From assembly GCA_038136035.1 (NCBI GenBank), contig JAYPYV010000034.1, forward strand, positions 1 to 28,762: a stretch of DNA of 28,762 nt, in the 5' to 3' direction. Made by a program: the position numbers and the translations under genes. The first letter of the stretch is position 1. Every line of letters begins with the position of its first letter. The notes under the pieces were generated by a model. That model had not been told where the DNA came from. It did no database searches and saw only the letters and a list, made by a program, of their open reading frames with translations. Shown piece by piece: positions 6,683 to 15,221 of this stretch. The stretch is from UBA9926 sp023261215 (GTDB taxonomy: Bacteria; Pseudomonadota; Gammaproteobacteria; Pseudomonadales; Azotimanducaceae).

Positions 6683-7753
6683 TTACGACCAGGCTCTTGT
6701 CGGGGCGATGACCTTCTCTGAGATTTCGGCAAGCACCTCATACCGCGTGTCAAAGTTAGGCAAATTCATCACCTGGTTCAAACCCGCCGCATGAAGCTCA
6801 AAGAGTCGTTCGAGCACTTCGTCTTGCTCGCCAATTAAACAGGTGCGCTTCATGACCTCAGGCGTCAAAAAAGCCAATTCCTCAGGCACCACCCAACAGT
6901 TATGCCCCATGTGAATCCTCTGATGAACACGGTCCTCGGGGAATTGACTGAGCAATTGGGTGTAATCCTCCCAAACTTCAGCAAATGCATGCGGCGGCTG
7001 ATGACCAAAATTGCGGAACTGATCGAACGCATAGTGCATGGATGCCATCGCCATGGCGCCACAACGATCGATCATCCTTGGGGAGTTCGGCGCTTCACCA
7101 GGCTCTAAAATCCCAATGGCTGTCAGCGCGGTGGTGTAGAACGCATCCCGTTGTAATGCCGAATTCTCGGCTTCAAGCATCGACCAGATGTTCTCCATCA
7201 TCGCGCCCGAAGCGGGCAACCCCAGAACGGCACCCTCGCCCCGCCGGCCCGCCACTGCCAGCGACTTGGGACCGAAGCCTGAGACATAAAGAGGAATATC
7301 TTGTTCGAACGAGACAAAACCGCGATCGGGCATGATGTGACGAATGGGCCGCGCGCCTGCTGACGTGACATAGGTGGATTCTTGACCACTCAATAACGGT
7401 TTCAAAGTGGCGAGATAGCCGTCAAACGCTTTGACTCTCTGAGGGGGTAACCCCATCACGCGCATGGCCGTGTTGCCAGACCCAATACCAAGAAATGTCC
7501 GGCCCGGCGCCAATGCGTTGATGGTGGCAATGCTTGACGCTGTCACCGGCGGCGGTCGCGTGCCGGATACAGCAACGCCCGTTCCCAAGCGAATTCGGGT
7601 CGTATTCTTCGCGGCCAATGCAAGAGACGCGTAGCAATCAGACCAAAGCATCTGACTGTCGGCAAACCAGGCATGGCTGTAACCGAGCGCCTCAGCCTGC
7701 ACCACATAATCTTCATCGAGAATATGACTCGCGATACAAAGGCCGATATCCAT
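6683..7753 (-). CDS. Luciferase-like (LLM class) flavin or F420-dependent oxidoreductase
   Basis: This is a 356-residue TIM-barrel enzyme of the bacterial luciferase-like family, which uses reduced FMN or F420. Family features are the N-terminal MDIGLCIASH strand, AEALGYSHAWFADS, the IRLGTGVAVSGTRPP segment and GRTFLGIGSGNTA, which resembles the methylene-tetrahydromethanopterin-reductase-like branch. The start at 7753 is supported by ggagagg about six bases upstream and by the strand that begins the barrel; upstream codons to 7822 are Arg-rich and unlikely. It lies 86 bp upstream of the Rieske oxygenase on the same strand, so it may share its transcript and act in the same oxidative pathway. 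The cofactor cannot be decided from sequence alone. Confidence 0.88.
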   Translation of the reverse strand: MDIGLCIASHILDEDYVVQAEALGYSHAWFADSQMLWSDCYASLALAAKNTTRIRLGTGVAVSGTRPPPVTASSIATINALAPGRTFLGIGSGNTAMRVMGLPPQRVKAFDGYLATLKPLLSGQESTYVTSAGARPIRHIMPDRGFVSFEQDIPLYVSGFGPKSLAVAGRRGEGAVLGLPASGAMMENIWSMLEAENSALQRDAFYTTALTAIGILEPGEAPNSPRMIDRCGAMAMASMHYAFDQFRNFGHQPPHAFAEVWEDYTQLLSQFPEDRVHQRIHMGHNCWVVPEELAFLTPEVMKRTCLIGEQDEVLERLFELHAAGLNQVMNLPNFDTRYEVLAEISEKVIAPTRAWS

Positions 7754-8072
7754 AAGACGCCTCTCCTTCTCATTTCGGGATCGGGGCCCGCGCCCTCTCC
7801 AGACGCGTCTCCGGTTAGCCAAGTAAGACTCAAAGCCAGGTTGATCCGCGGAATCTGGAGATGCACCGCCTTGGATTACCCAAGCCCAACGCGCAGCACG
7901 CGGTCATGACAACCGATGGCATGAACAACGCGCGTGGCTCAGCCCATCAAACCCAGGGGCACGCACTCCGCCCTTAAAGTCGTGACCCATGTTATGACTG
8001 CGCGACCACGCAGATCATCCGAAACTTTCTAAAGCATTGAGCCGTTACCGGGCCTTCGTCCGCACAGTCATC
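7754..8072. other. Non-coding interval, nothing recognised
   Basis: These 319 bp lie between the end of the TrpF-like gene and the start of the luciferase-like gene, both on the minus strand, so the interval should contain the promoter of the luciferase-like/Rieske group. I see no convincing -35/-10 pair, RNA or terminator, only short imperfect inverted repeats such as ctgcg-cgacca-cgcag near 8008-8025. Confidence 0.5.
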
Positions 8073-8765
8073 CTAATCCTTCTCTAAGGCTTCGAAAAAG
8101 TCACGCATGCGCACCGGATCAAGACGGCCCTCCGCTCGGATGCCTGAACAAAGATCAAACCCCGCCGGACGCACTTCATCACGAGCCAACGCAATATTGC
8201 TGGGTCGAAGCCCCCCCGCAAGCATGACCGGCAGCGAAACGGATTGCGTGATGGTTTTTGAAATCTCCCAATCATGGGTTTCGCCCGTACCCCCCAACGT
8301 AGGTTGCGCGGCGTTGGGTCGACCGCTATCGAGCAAAATCGCATCGGCAATCTCGTCCACCCTGCGAGCCCGCTCGATCGCCTCCTCTGAATCCACGTGG
8401 ACCACCTGCACCCAAGTGACGTCTGGCCGTGATTCTCGCAGCGCTGCAAGCCCTTCCTGCCCAATATCACGAACCACCTGAACCACTGCAGCCGGACATT
8501 CCTCCAGATGTTCCAGAATGTCCCTGGGCGTCTCTCGGCTGGTCAACAAAAATGAGCAGGTTTCGGCGGGAAGCTGCTTGAGAATACTCGCGATCTGAGC
8601 GTCAGAGATGGGGCCAGGCCCTGATGGCATCGCTGCAACAAATCCCAATGCATCAGCCCCAGCAGACAATGCGGCAAGCGCTTCAGAGATATCCTGAATG
8701 CAGCAGACCTTCACAAACCGGCCTTCACGCGCTGTCAATCGCTCTCGAAAGTGCTGACCTTTCAT
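8073..8765 (-). CDS. Phosphoribosylanthranilate isomerase-like protein (TrpF family), orphan
   Basis: This 230-residue beta/alpha barrel belongs to the TrpF family, which performs the Amadori rearrangement in tryptophan synthesis. Family motifs in order: KVCCIQD, with Cys21 at the catalytic Cys of KICG; LLDSG, with Asp146 at the general acid; the phosphate-loop segment GGTGETHDW; LAGGLRPSN; and the closing FDLCSGIRAEGRLDP. The second residue after the catalytic Cys is Cys instead of Gly, and the barrel N-terminus has an extra 15 or so residues. The ATG at 8765 has agggaga about eight bases upstream. No trp gene is nearby. It may be the organism's TrpF, a paralogue with another isomerase role, or part of the neighbouring catabolic genes. 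Confidence 0.82.
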   Translation of the reverse strand: MKGQHFRERLTAREGRFVKVCCIQDISEALAALSAGADALGFVAAMPSGPGPISDAQIASILKQLPAETCSFLLTSRETPRDILEHLEECPAAVVQVVRDIGQEGLAALRESRPDVTWVQVVHVDSEEAIERARRVDEIADAILLDSGRPNAAQPTLGGTGETHDWEISKTITQSVSLPVMLAGGLRPSNIALARDEVRPAGFDLCSGIRAEGRLDPVRMRDFFEALEKD

Positions 8766-8945
8766 CTGGTGTCTCCCTTCTTCCCGTCAAAGAATGACAC
8801 ATATCGAGGGGCCGAGCCCAAGACGTCTCGCGTTGACCCTGGCCTCTCATCAAGACGTGAGCTAGGCTAGCGGGCGCGCAGCTCAACGCTGTTTGAGCAG
8901 CATGACTTTAAGCACCCGCAATTCAGGCATCGACTGTCACGCTTT

Positions 8946-9749
8946 ATGAGAAAGATTCTGTCCATACTGATCAACGAACCCTTGACCTGGTTCCTGGGGT
9001 TGGCCCTTCTAATTTTTGCGATTGATCAGCATCTCAATCCTGAGACCCGTTCGATCATCATCGACCCAGCGAGACAGCAAGACATCGCAGATCGTTGGGC
9101 GGCCCAAATGGGCGCTGCACCTTCGGGCGAGCAATTATCCGCGCTGACAGAGGACTGGCTCATTGAGGAACTGTTTTATCGCGAAGCGCTTCGCCTCAAC
9201 CTTAATGAAAATGACCTGATTGTCAGACGCCGTTTGGTCCAAAAATATGGTTTCCTGGTTGAGCAAGTCCCTGAACAGCTTTTAACTGAAACGGCAATCG
9301 AAGATTTTTACCTTGCCAATCAAGCGCGCTATGAAGCACCGCTGCGCTTTAGTTTTGAGCACATCCTTTTGAGCGAGCAAACCGACGGACCGGCCGCATT
9401 AAAGAAGCTTCAAGCTGGTGAATCGCCTGAGGACTTTGGGGTGAATACCCTGCTTCCCAGTCGGCTGACCCGAAAATCAGCGACCGAAGTCGATTTTACC
9501 TTCGGGCCGGGATTTGCCGCGGCGTTGAATCTTGATCTCAGCAACCAATGGCAAGGTCCGATCCGAAGCCCTTACGGACAGCACCTGATCTTCATCACCT
9601 CGAGCGAACCCGCGAGGACCCTCGCGCTCTCGGAAGTATTTGATAAAGTGCAATACGACTACATTCAGTCGCTCAAACAAGCCCAACGCCGCGAAGCGGC
9701 AGCGGCCTTGAAAGCCCGCTACCCGGTGGTCTATGCAACCACTGATTAA
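8946..9749 (+). CDS. PpiC/parvulin-like peptidyl-prolyl isomerase, membrane-anchored
   Basis: This is a 267-residue protein with an N-terminal membrane anchor (about 11-26, PLTWFLGLALLIFAI) and a periplasmic SurA/PpiD-like chaperone part. A helical N-domain (about 40-105, including LTEDWLIEELFYREAL) precedes a divergent parvulin domain (about 125-225): FSFEHILLSE, the DFGVNTLLPSR segment, FGPGFAAALNLDLSNQWQGPIRSPYGQHLIFI. The C-terminal helix is charged. It would help fold periplasmic or outer-membrane proteins. Its last 17 bases overlap the start of the HupE/UreJ-like gene, so the two are expressed together and the isomerase may serve that membrane protein. No strong ribosome binding site precedes the ATG. 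Confidence 0.85.
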   Translation: MRKILSILINEPLTWFLGLALLIFAIDQHLNPETRSIIIDPARQQDIADRWAAQMGAAPSGEQLSALTEDWLIEELFYREALRLNLNENDLIVRRRLVQKYGFLVEQVPEQLLTETAIEDFYLANQARYEAPLRFSFEHILLSEQTDGPAALKKLQAGESPEDFGVNTLLPSRLTRKSATEVDFTFGPGFAAALNLDLSNQWQGPIRSPYGQHLIFITSSEPARTLALSEVFDKVQYDYIQSLKQAQRREAAAALKARYPVVYATTD

Positions 9750-10710
9750 GCATCTGTTGTTATGGTTACTCTGTTTCGGCGCGGGCGCTTGTTCGCTGCC
9801 CTCAGCAGAAGCGCATGCGCTCAAGCCTTTGGTCATGAACCTGAGCGGCGCTGAAGGCGGCCTTTGGCATATCCGCCTGTTACAGCGCGATAACGAAACC
9901 CGGCTAACTGGCGTCACTGCACAGGTTGCGTGCGGCGAGGCAACCAACGCGATTCCGCTGGATGCATTACGCCTAGGACAAACGCACGCCTTTGATTGCG
10001 GGCGTCAGCCGCTCGATTCAGTCGCCATCGAAGGTCTTACCTCGCAACTGCTCGAGGTCATCGTTCGGATTGAGCCGCTTTCAGAGGACGTCAGCACCCA
10101 TTTGGTTTCAGGCGCAAACCCATCGATTCAACTCCAGTCATCAACGCCTTCACTTCCAACCTATCTGTCACTCGGCATCCAACATCTTTTAACCGGCTTT
10201 GATCACATCCTCTTTGTGCTGCTGTTACTCCTTGTGGCGAGCGGCTGGCGGTCGCTTTTTTTCGTCATCACCAGCTTTACCCTCGCCCATTCGATCACGC
10301 TCGGCCTCTCAACGCTCAATTTAATTCACCTCTCTCAACTCTGGGTTGAAATCGTGATCGCCCTCAGCATCGTGCTGTTGGCTCGCGAGGCCATGACCCA
10401 GAAACGAACCCTCAGCCGGCGCTACCCCTGGGTGATCGCATTCGGCTTTGGGTTGATCCATGGACTGGGTTTTGCGGGTGCGCTGAGAGACATCGGATTA
10501 CCCGAGGACGCGGTGTTCATGTCCCTCTTGTTGTTCAATCTAGGCATCGAATTGGGTCAGCTGGGGATCGCGGGCGCGGCAGTGTTCACTCGGTACCTCG
10601 CTACGCAATACCAACAGGCGTTAGCCCATCGAGTCGATCAAGGCTTAGCGATCACAGCCGGCGGTTTCGGACTTTACTGGATGTTATCTCGCAGCCTGGT
10701 GGGCCTGTGA
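9733..10710 (+). CDS. HupE/UreJ-family integral membrane protein
   Basis: This is a 325-residue protein. A signal peptide or first TM (about 5-28, ending SAEAHA) is followed by a beta-rich extracytoplasmic region (about 30-140) and then six or so TM helices. The membrane half carries the HupE/UreJ_2 signatures: GIQHLLTGFDHILFVLLLLL, SFTLAHSITLG, GLIHGLGFAGAL and LFNLGIELGQ. The conserved His and Asp residues are those proposed for metal passage. Some HupE/UreJ proteins transport nickel for hydrogenase or urease, but no nickel enzyme is in this window and the substrate is unknown. The gene overlaps the preceding PpiC-like gene by 17 bases. Confidence 0.87.
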   Translation: MQPLIKHLLLWLLCFGAGACSLPSAEAHALKPLVMNLSGAEGGLWHIRLLQRDNETRLTGVTAQVACGEATNAIPLDALRLGQTHAFDCGRQPLDSVAIEGLTSQLLEVIVRIEPLSEDVSTHLVSGANPSIQLQSSTPSLPTYLSLGIQHLLTGFDHILFVLLLLLVASGWRSLFFVITSFTLAHSITLGLSTLNLIHLSQLWVEIVIALSIVLLAREAMTQKRTLSRRYPWVIAFGFGLIHGLGFAGALRDIGLPEDAVFMSLLLFNLGIELGQLGIAGAAVFTRYLATQYQQALAHRVDQGLAITAGGFGLYWMLSRSLVGL

Positions 10711-10801
10711 ACGGATGCAATCGCTAGAGCCCTTCGAATCGCGCGAAGCGCGCAGGCCCGTCCCACCATCAATCCGTGGTTAAGCGCTCCCCCCTTTGAG
10801 G

Positions 10802-12010
10802 TTAAAGAAAGCGTTGGGCACTTAAGTAAGCACAAACGGCCATGGCGAAGTAGCCCATCGCCGTTTGCCAACCGCGACTCGTTTGCGGCCCCATCAGGTC
10901 AGACCGAGCAGCCAGGTAAATCATGACTATCGCCAATAAAGGCAGGAGCAAAGCATTGGCGACTTGCGCAACGAGAATCAGTTCAACGGGCTGATGGCTT
11001 GTGACCGCGAGTACAGTTCCTGACAGGATGACCAGCCCCCATGTGGCTCTGAATGCCAGGGTCGACGGATCGCTCACGCGACGGATCACACCTTCAAGCG
11101 TCAATGCTGCCGCAAGCGGAGCGGTGAGCGCACTACTCAGCCCCGCTGCGAGCAATCCAGCGGCAAAGGCGACACTGGCAAACGGCCCTGCAATCGGCGC
11201 CAGCTGCGCTGGTAAGTCCGTTAAACGCTCGAGCGACTGACCGCTTGCGGCGAGTGAGGCTGCAGTTGCCATTACTGAAAGCGTGACGATGCCGCCAACA
11301 CCCATCGAGATCGCAAGATCGAGCCTCGCCTGACGAAGTGCTTCGTCGAGCGGCACCCCTGCGTGCCACTTGCTCTGAACCAATGACGCGTGCAAAAAGA
11401 GGTTATAGGGCACCACCGTGGTCCCTATCAGCGCCAACGTCAGATACTGCTCTCGGCTCGGAGGTTGCGAGCTCAATTGCACGACCTGGGGCGCGTCAGG
11501 GCCCAGCATCATCAGTACGGCAGACAGTGCAAACATCACCGCCATGAGCGCCACCAGCCCAATCAGCAACCGCTCAAATAGCTGGTAGCGCCCCGAAAAG
11601 AGTAACCCCCCGCTCGTCGCCGCGAGCACGACCACCCACACACTCTGATGGCCTCCGAAGAGCAGTTGAGCGCCCGCAGCCGCTCCGGTGAGATTGCCAC
11701 CCTCATACGCACTGTTGCCCACGACGATCGCCACGACCACCAACGAAAGCAGCAACCATTTGAGCAAGGGCACACGGATCGCATCTCTGAGAATCGTGGT
11801 CAGCGCGAGCCGCTTCACGAGACCAAGCCGTAAAGCCATTTCCTGAAGCACGAAGGTCAATGCCAGAGAGAAGAGCAGCGCCCACAAGAGTGAGAAGCCA
11901 AACTCAGCACCAGCTCGACTGGCGGTCAGCACAGTGCCTGGCCCGATAAACGCGGCGCTCACCAAAAAACCTGGACCAAAAGGCTGTGCGTTGTGGGCTG
12001 TTCCTTTCAT
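10802..12010 (-). CDS. Divergent NRAMP-family transporter
   Basis: This is a 402-residue membrane protein with about 11 hydrophobic segments and the NRAMP/LeuT-type plan. TM1 contains GPGFLVSAAFIGPGTVLTAS and TM6 contains GTTVVPYNLFLHASLVQ. In metal-transporting NRAMPs, TM1 has DPGN and TM6 has MPH, which supply the manganese/iron ligands. Here they are GPGT (23-26) and VPY (200-202), so the canonical Asp, Asn and Met ligands are missing. The surrounding residues are well conserved, including NLFLHAS. The protein therefore belongs to an NRAMP-related clade with a changed substrate or mechanism and should not be assumed to import Mn or Fe. It lies 56 bp downstream of the P450 on the same strand and may be co-transcribed. 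The ATG at 12010 has no strong ribosome binding site. Confidence 0.87.
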   Translation of the reverse strand: MKGTAHNAQPFGPGFLVSAAFIGPGTVLTASRAGAEFGFSLLWALLFSLALTFVLQEMALRLGLVKRLALTTILRDAIRVPLLKWLLLSLVVVAIVVGNSAYEGGNLTGAAAGAQLLFGGHQSVWVVVLAATSGGLLFSGRYQLFERLLIGLVALMAVMFALSAVLMMLGPDAPQVVQLSSQPPSREQYLTLALIGTTVVPYNLFLHASLVQSKWHAGVPLDEALRQARLDLAISMGVGGIVTLSVMATAASLAASGQSLERLTDLPAQLAPIAGPFASVAFAAGLLAAGLSSALTAPLAAALTLEGVIRRVSDPSTLAFRATWGLVILSGTVLAVTSHQPVELILVAQVANALLLPLLAIVMIYLAARSDLMGPQTSRGWQTAMGYFAMAVCAYLSAQRFL

Positions 12011-12066
12011 CGGTCGATGGATCTAGTTTGGATTGACGATCATTCCCTATCGCCCTCGCTTGAGAC

Positions 12067-13206
12067 TTAGCACCCAAATCTCAGCGATAAGTGGTGGAAC
12101 CCCCGCAACAGATGCGAGGCGACCCGTTCATTGACGCCATCACCCCGTGACAATCGATCGAAACGTTTGACCAGCGCCTGCATGGCCGCTCTTGCTTCAA
12201 GACGAGCGAGCGGTGCGCCGATACAAAAGTGAATGCCAAAACCAAAGGTGTGATGCTGTATTTTCTCCCGGCCGAGATCGAAGGCCTGGGCGTTGTCATA
12301 CACAGCATCATCTCGATTGGCTGACCCCATAATCACATGAACCACATCGCCCGGATTCAATGTTTTGCCGTGAAAGCTGCAGGGCGACGTCAATGTGCGT
12401 CTCAAGAATTGAACGGGGCCGTCGAATCTTAGGGTTTCCTCAATCCCTTGATCGATCAGCTTTGGGGTGTCACGCAAACGCTGCCAGTCGTTCGGCCGAT
12501 CCGCCAGCACATTGAGGAAATTCCCTAAAAGATTCGTGGTGGTCTCATTCCCGGCGATCAAAAGCAGCATGCAAAATCCGACAATATCCGGGTCAGACAG
12601 GGCTTTACCATCAACACTCGCATTCACCACGGCGCTCACAAGATCACTTCCGCCTTGACCGCGACGTTCGGGAATCAACCCCTGAAAAAACGCGTACATC
12701 TCACCGATTTCGACTTCGCGCTCAGCAAGCGACGCACCTGCAAGCGTGCCCGTCAGAGCATCTGACCAGCGCTTGAAGTCATGGGCTCGCTCTGCAGGGA
12801 TGTCCATCATTTTAGAAATGACCGCCACGGGCAACGGAATGGTCAGCGCTTGAACCACATCAACCGCCTCCTCGCTGGGAATATCCGCCACCAGGCTCTC
12901 GGCAATATGCGCCACGTCGCCCTCAATGCTTTTCAGCATACGCTGGGTAAACGCCTTATTCACGATGTTGCGTAACTCGGTGTGTCGAGGCGCGTCATCG
13001 GCCAGGAGCGGTAACGGACCGGACTCACCACCGCCCATGGCTTTCGATGAGAAATCGCTCGAGTGCTTCAACACATGGCGAACATCCTCGAAACGAGACA
13101 GAATCCATGCACCTGTCTCCTCGTCCTGCCAGATGGGCTTTTCTGCCCGCCACATGGCGTAGGACGGATAAGGGTCTTGAAGGACCTCGTTGGTAAAGAA
13201 GCGCAT
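12067..13206 (-). CDS. Cytochrome P450 (bacterial soluble type)
   Basis: This is a 379-residue soluble P450 monooxygenase that would need a ferredoxin and reductase, none of which is adjacent. Landmarks are the I-helix LLIAGNETTTNLL (Ala218-Gly219, Glu221-Thr222 for O2 activation), the K-helix ExxR (Glu257-Arg260), and the haem loop FGFGIHFCIGAPLAR with the proximal ligand Cys328. The length is slightly short for the family (about 400) but all core motifs are present. The ATG at 13206 has ggag about seven bases upstream. It is first in a possible two-gene unit with the NRAMP-like gene. The substrate is unknown; fatty acids, terpenoids and steroids are typical of such P450s. Confidence 0.93.
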   Translation of the reverse strand: MRFFTNEVLQDPYPSYAMWRAEKPIWQDEETGAWILSRFEDVRHVLKHSSDFSSKAMGGGESGPLPLLADDAPRHTELRNIVNKAFTQRMLKSIEGDVAHIAESLVADIPSEEAVDVVQALTIPLPVAVISKMMDIPAERAHDFKRWSDALTGTLAGASLAEREVEIGEMYAFFQGLIPERRGQGGSDLVSAVVNASVDGKALSDPDIVGFCMLLLIAGNETTTNLLGNFLNVLADRPNDWQRLRDTPKLIDQGIEETLRFDGPVQFLRRTLTSPCSFHGKTLNPGDVVHVIMGSANRDDAVYDNAQAFDLGREKIQHHTFGFGIHFCIGAPLARLEARAAMQALVKRFDRLSRGDGVNERVASHLLRGFHHLSLRFGC

Positions 13207-13892
13207 CGGCTACTCCAGATCCTTGGTCGGGGTCATAACACTACCTCGACCCGAGATTGAGCACCAGTAGAGGCTGATTACGCCGCAGGGATAACCCCCA
13301 TCGATGATCTCTCTGGATGGCGTAGATGGATGGCCCCGAAAGATAGCCTTTATGAATGGTCTTTATCGATAGCCTTTGTGGATGGCCTTAAAGTTGGGCT
13401 TTGAGACCGGCCTTTAAAGAAGGCAGGCCGAAAACCTAAACGAATCGCCGCGGCAAGCTTGGCTCAAGTTTGCCGCTCATCCGCATAGGGTCATTGATGA
13501 CGAGGAGACCAGCGGACACACGATCAAGCGGCAAGCGCTACGCGTACTCGCGCTCTGACTCGATGCCACGCAAGGCGCTTACGGTAAACGGCACGGCCAG
13601 CCAGAACCGAGACACACCTCTCTCTTGGAAAGTCCCCCTCGATGCTCTTGTGGTCGCTCGTTGACCTGTTATTCTCAAACGCAGGGTTAGCGCGCCAAAT
13701 CGCGCTCAACTCCCGAAGACGTGGGCCCGGTTAGATCCGTCGCCAGGGAAACGAGGCTGGAGGCCTAGCTTTTCGCCAGAACCATTGAAATCGAGAATTT
13801 GAGCGATGCGCCCTTGGCGGCCTCGAGCTCAGCCGAACCGTGTATGACAACGCGTTAAGGCGCTTCTCAACGCATTACAAGGGGTTACCACC
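13207..13892. other. Long divergent non-coding region
   Basis: These 686 bp separate the divergent P450 (minus) and second Rieske oxygenase (plus) and must hold both promoters. Open frames here (for example 13470-13664 plus and 13524-13709 minus) are short, overlap each other and look random. The only clear structure is the degenerate tandem repeat at 13343-13419. The Rieske gene has an aaggggtt Shine-Dalgarno-like sequence just before its ATG. No promoter could be assigned with confidence. Confidence 0.5.
13343..13419. repeat. Degenerate tandem repeat, about 26-bp period
   Basis: Three consecutive units, 13343-13368, 13369-13393 and 13394-13419, share the pattern atagcctttgtggatggccttaaag with substitutions; the first two are the most alike. 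A weaker partial copy (gatggatggccccgaaag) may precede them. The array lies in the divergent spacer 137-213 bases from the P450 start, so multiple regulator sites are possible. It does not keep a reading frame. Confidence 0.55.
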
Positions 13893-15152
13893 ATGAACCA
13901 ACACGAGATTCGCACCCTCAAGGCGCTCATGGAATATGAAGCGGCACGAACCGCACCGCCTGAGACCTTTCCGCAACTGCCCGATCTTCCGGGTGGTCGA
14001 TATGTCGACCCAACCTTTTACGAACTTGAGATGGCACACTTGTGGCGCAAATCATGGCTGTTCGCCGCGCATCTGGATGAAATCCCCGAACCGGGTTCCT
14101 TCATTTTGTGGGAGAACATCGGTCAGCCCGTGGTCATCGTCCATAGTGAAACAGGCTCGATCAACGCCTTCTATAACACCTGTAGCCATCGGGGCGCACC
14201 CGTTGTGACCGAACCCAGAGGCCGAAAACTGAGGCTCACCTGTCGATACCACGGCTGGGTGTATAACCATGAGGGTGAGCTCTTATCCATCCGGGATCCT
14301 GAAGATTTCAAAGACCTCGACTTCAGTTGCCGCAGTCTGGTCAGGGTCAGATGCGAGCAGTTTGGCAAACTCATTTTCGTCAACTTCGACAATGATGCGC
14401 CGAGCCTACTGGATTATCTCGGCCCGATCGCGGATGAGTGGAGGGAGTTTCAGTTCGACCAGTGTCGTCTGGCCGCACGGCACCAGTTTGTCTTAAATTG
14501 CAATTGGAAGATTGCCATGGAGGCGAACACCGAGGTTTACCACGTTAAAAGTATTCATCCTTCCACTGTGTCACCCATTCTCGATGATCGCCGAAACGTG
14601 AATACGCTCTACCCTCGAGGTCACAATCGGATGGTGGCCCCAAGACCCGCAGGCGCCTTTCAAACCACGATGATGCAGAAACGCGCGGAGATGAATGAGA
14701 TCGCCTCGGTCGGCGAAATCGCCCGCACCTGCACCCAATCCTATGGCGTCTTCCCAAACTGGGTCTCACCACTTGGCCCTCAAGCGCTGCCGCCGCTCGT
14801 CTTTTGGCCCAAAGGCATCAATCAGTCCATCCTTGAAACTTGGACGCTCGCGCCCGACTGGGGCGACGGACCCGCGCCCGACATGTGGACCGAAAATAAC
14901 GGCGAAGATCTTGTTCAGGTGCTGAGAGAAGACACCGAGTTCGGTGCTTGGATTCAAAAATCCGTTGAAAGCTATGGATTTAAGGGCGTGCCGCTGAGCT
15001 ATCAGGAAGCGCGGATCTATTATTGGCATCAAAATGCTGATGAAGTCATCGGCAGGGAAAACATCCCCACGCACCTTCAAGTACCAAGCGTCATCGGCGC
15101 AGATTGGGTGTATCCCAATGACCCGAGACAGGCCTACCTCAACTTAGCGTGA
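13893..15152 (+). CDS. Rieske non-heme iron oxygenase, alpha subunit (second copy)
   Basis: This 419-residue ring-hydroxylating-oxygenase alpha subunit is clearly different from the copy at 5244-6596. Rieske ligands are CSH (Cys97, His99) and CRYH (Cys117, His120). The mononuclear iron site appears in NWKIAMEANTEVYHVKSIH (His217, His222), with a later Asp, probably in the REDTEFGAWIQ segment, as third ligand. The ATG follows aaggggttaccacc, an acceptable ribosome binding site. It stands alone: no beta subunit, ferredoxin or reductase is near, so it is probably a homo-oligomeric oxygenase fed by electron carriers encoded elsewhere. A cupin gene converges on it from the right. The substrate is unknown. 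Confidence 0.93.
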   Translation: MNQHEIRTLKALMEYEAARTAPPETFPQLPDLPGGRYVDPTFYELEMAHLWRKSWLFAAHLDEIPEPGSFILWENIGQPVVIVHSETGSINAFYNTCSHRGAPVVTEPRGRKLRLTCRYHGWVYNHEGELLSIRDPEDFKDLDFSCRSLVRVRCEQFGKLIFVNFDNDAPSLLDYLGPIADEWREFQFDQCRLAARHQFVLNCNWKIAMEANTEVYHVKSIHPSTVSPILDDRRNVNTLYPRGHNRMVAPRPAGAFQTTMMQKRAEMNEIASVGEIARTCTQSYGVFPNWVSPLGPQALPPLVFWPKGINQSILETWTLAPDWGDGPAPDMWTENNGEDLVQVLREDTEFGAWIQKSVESYGFKGVPLSYQEARIYYWHQNADEVIGRENIPTHLQVPSVIGADWVYPNDPRQAYLNLA

Positions 15153-15221
15153 CCGCCTTCGGTGAGTGATCGCTCATCAGAGTGCTGATCACGTGCGGGC
15201 GACGCGACCACGCCCTGCTCG

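Noticed and set aside
10740..10752. Hairpin cgcgc-gaa-gcgcg between the convergent hupE-like and NRAMP-like genes
   Set aside because: The stem is only 5 bp with no T-run on either strand; too weak for a terminator call.
13470..13709. Small open frames on both strands in the P450/Rieske spacer
   Set aside because: They overlap each other, lack ribosome binding sites and have a random, Arg-rich composition.
15166..15191. Overlapping small inverted repeats between the Rieske gene and the cupin
   Set aside because: Competing 5-bp stems without a T-run; could be chance.
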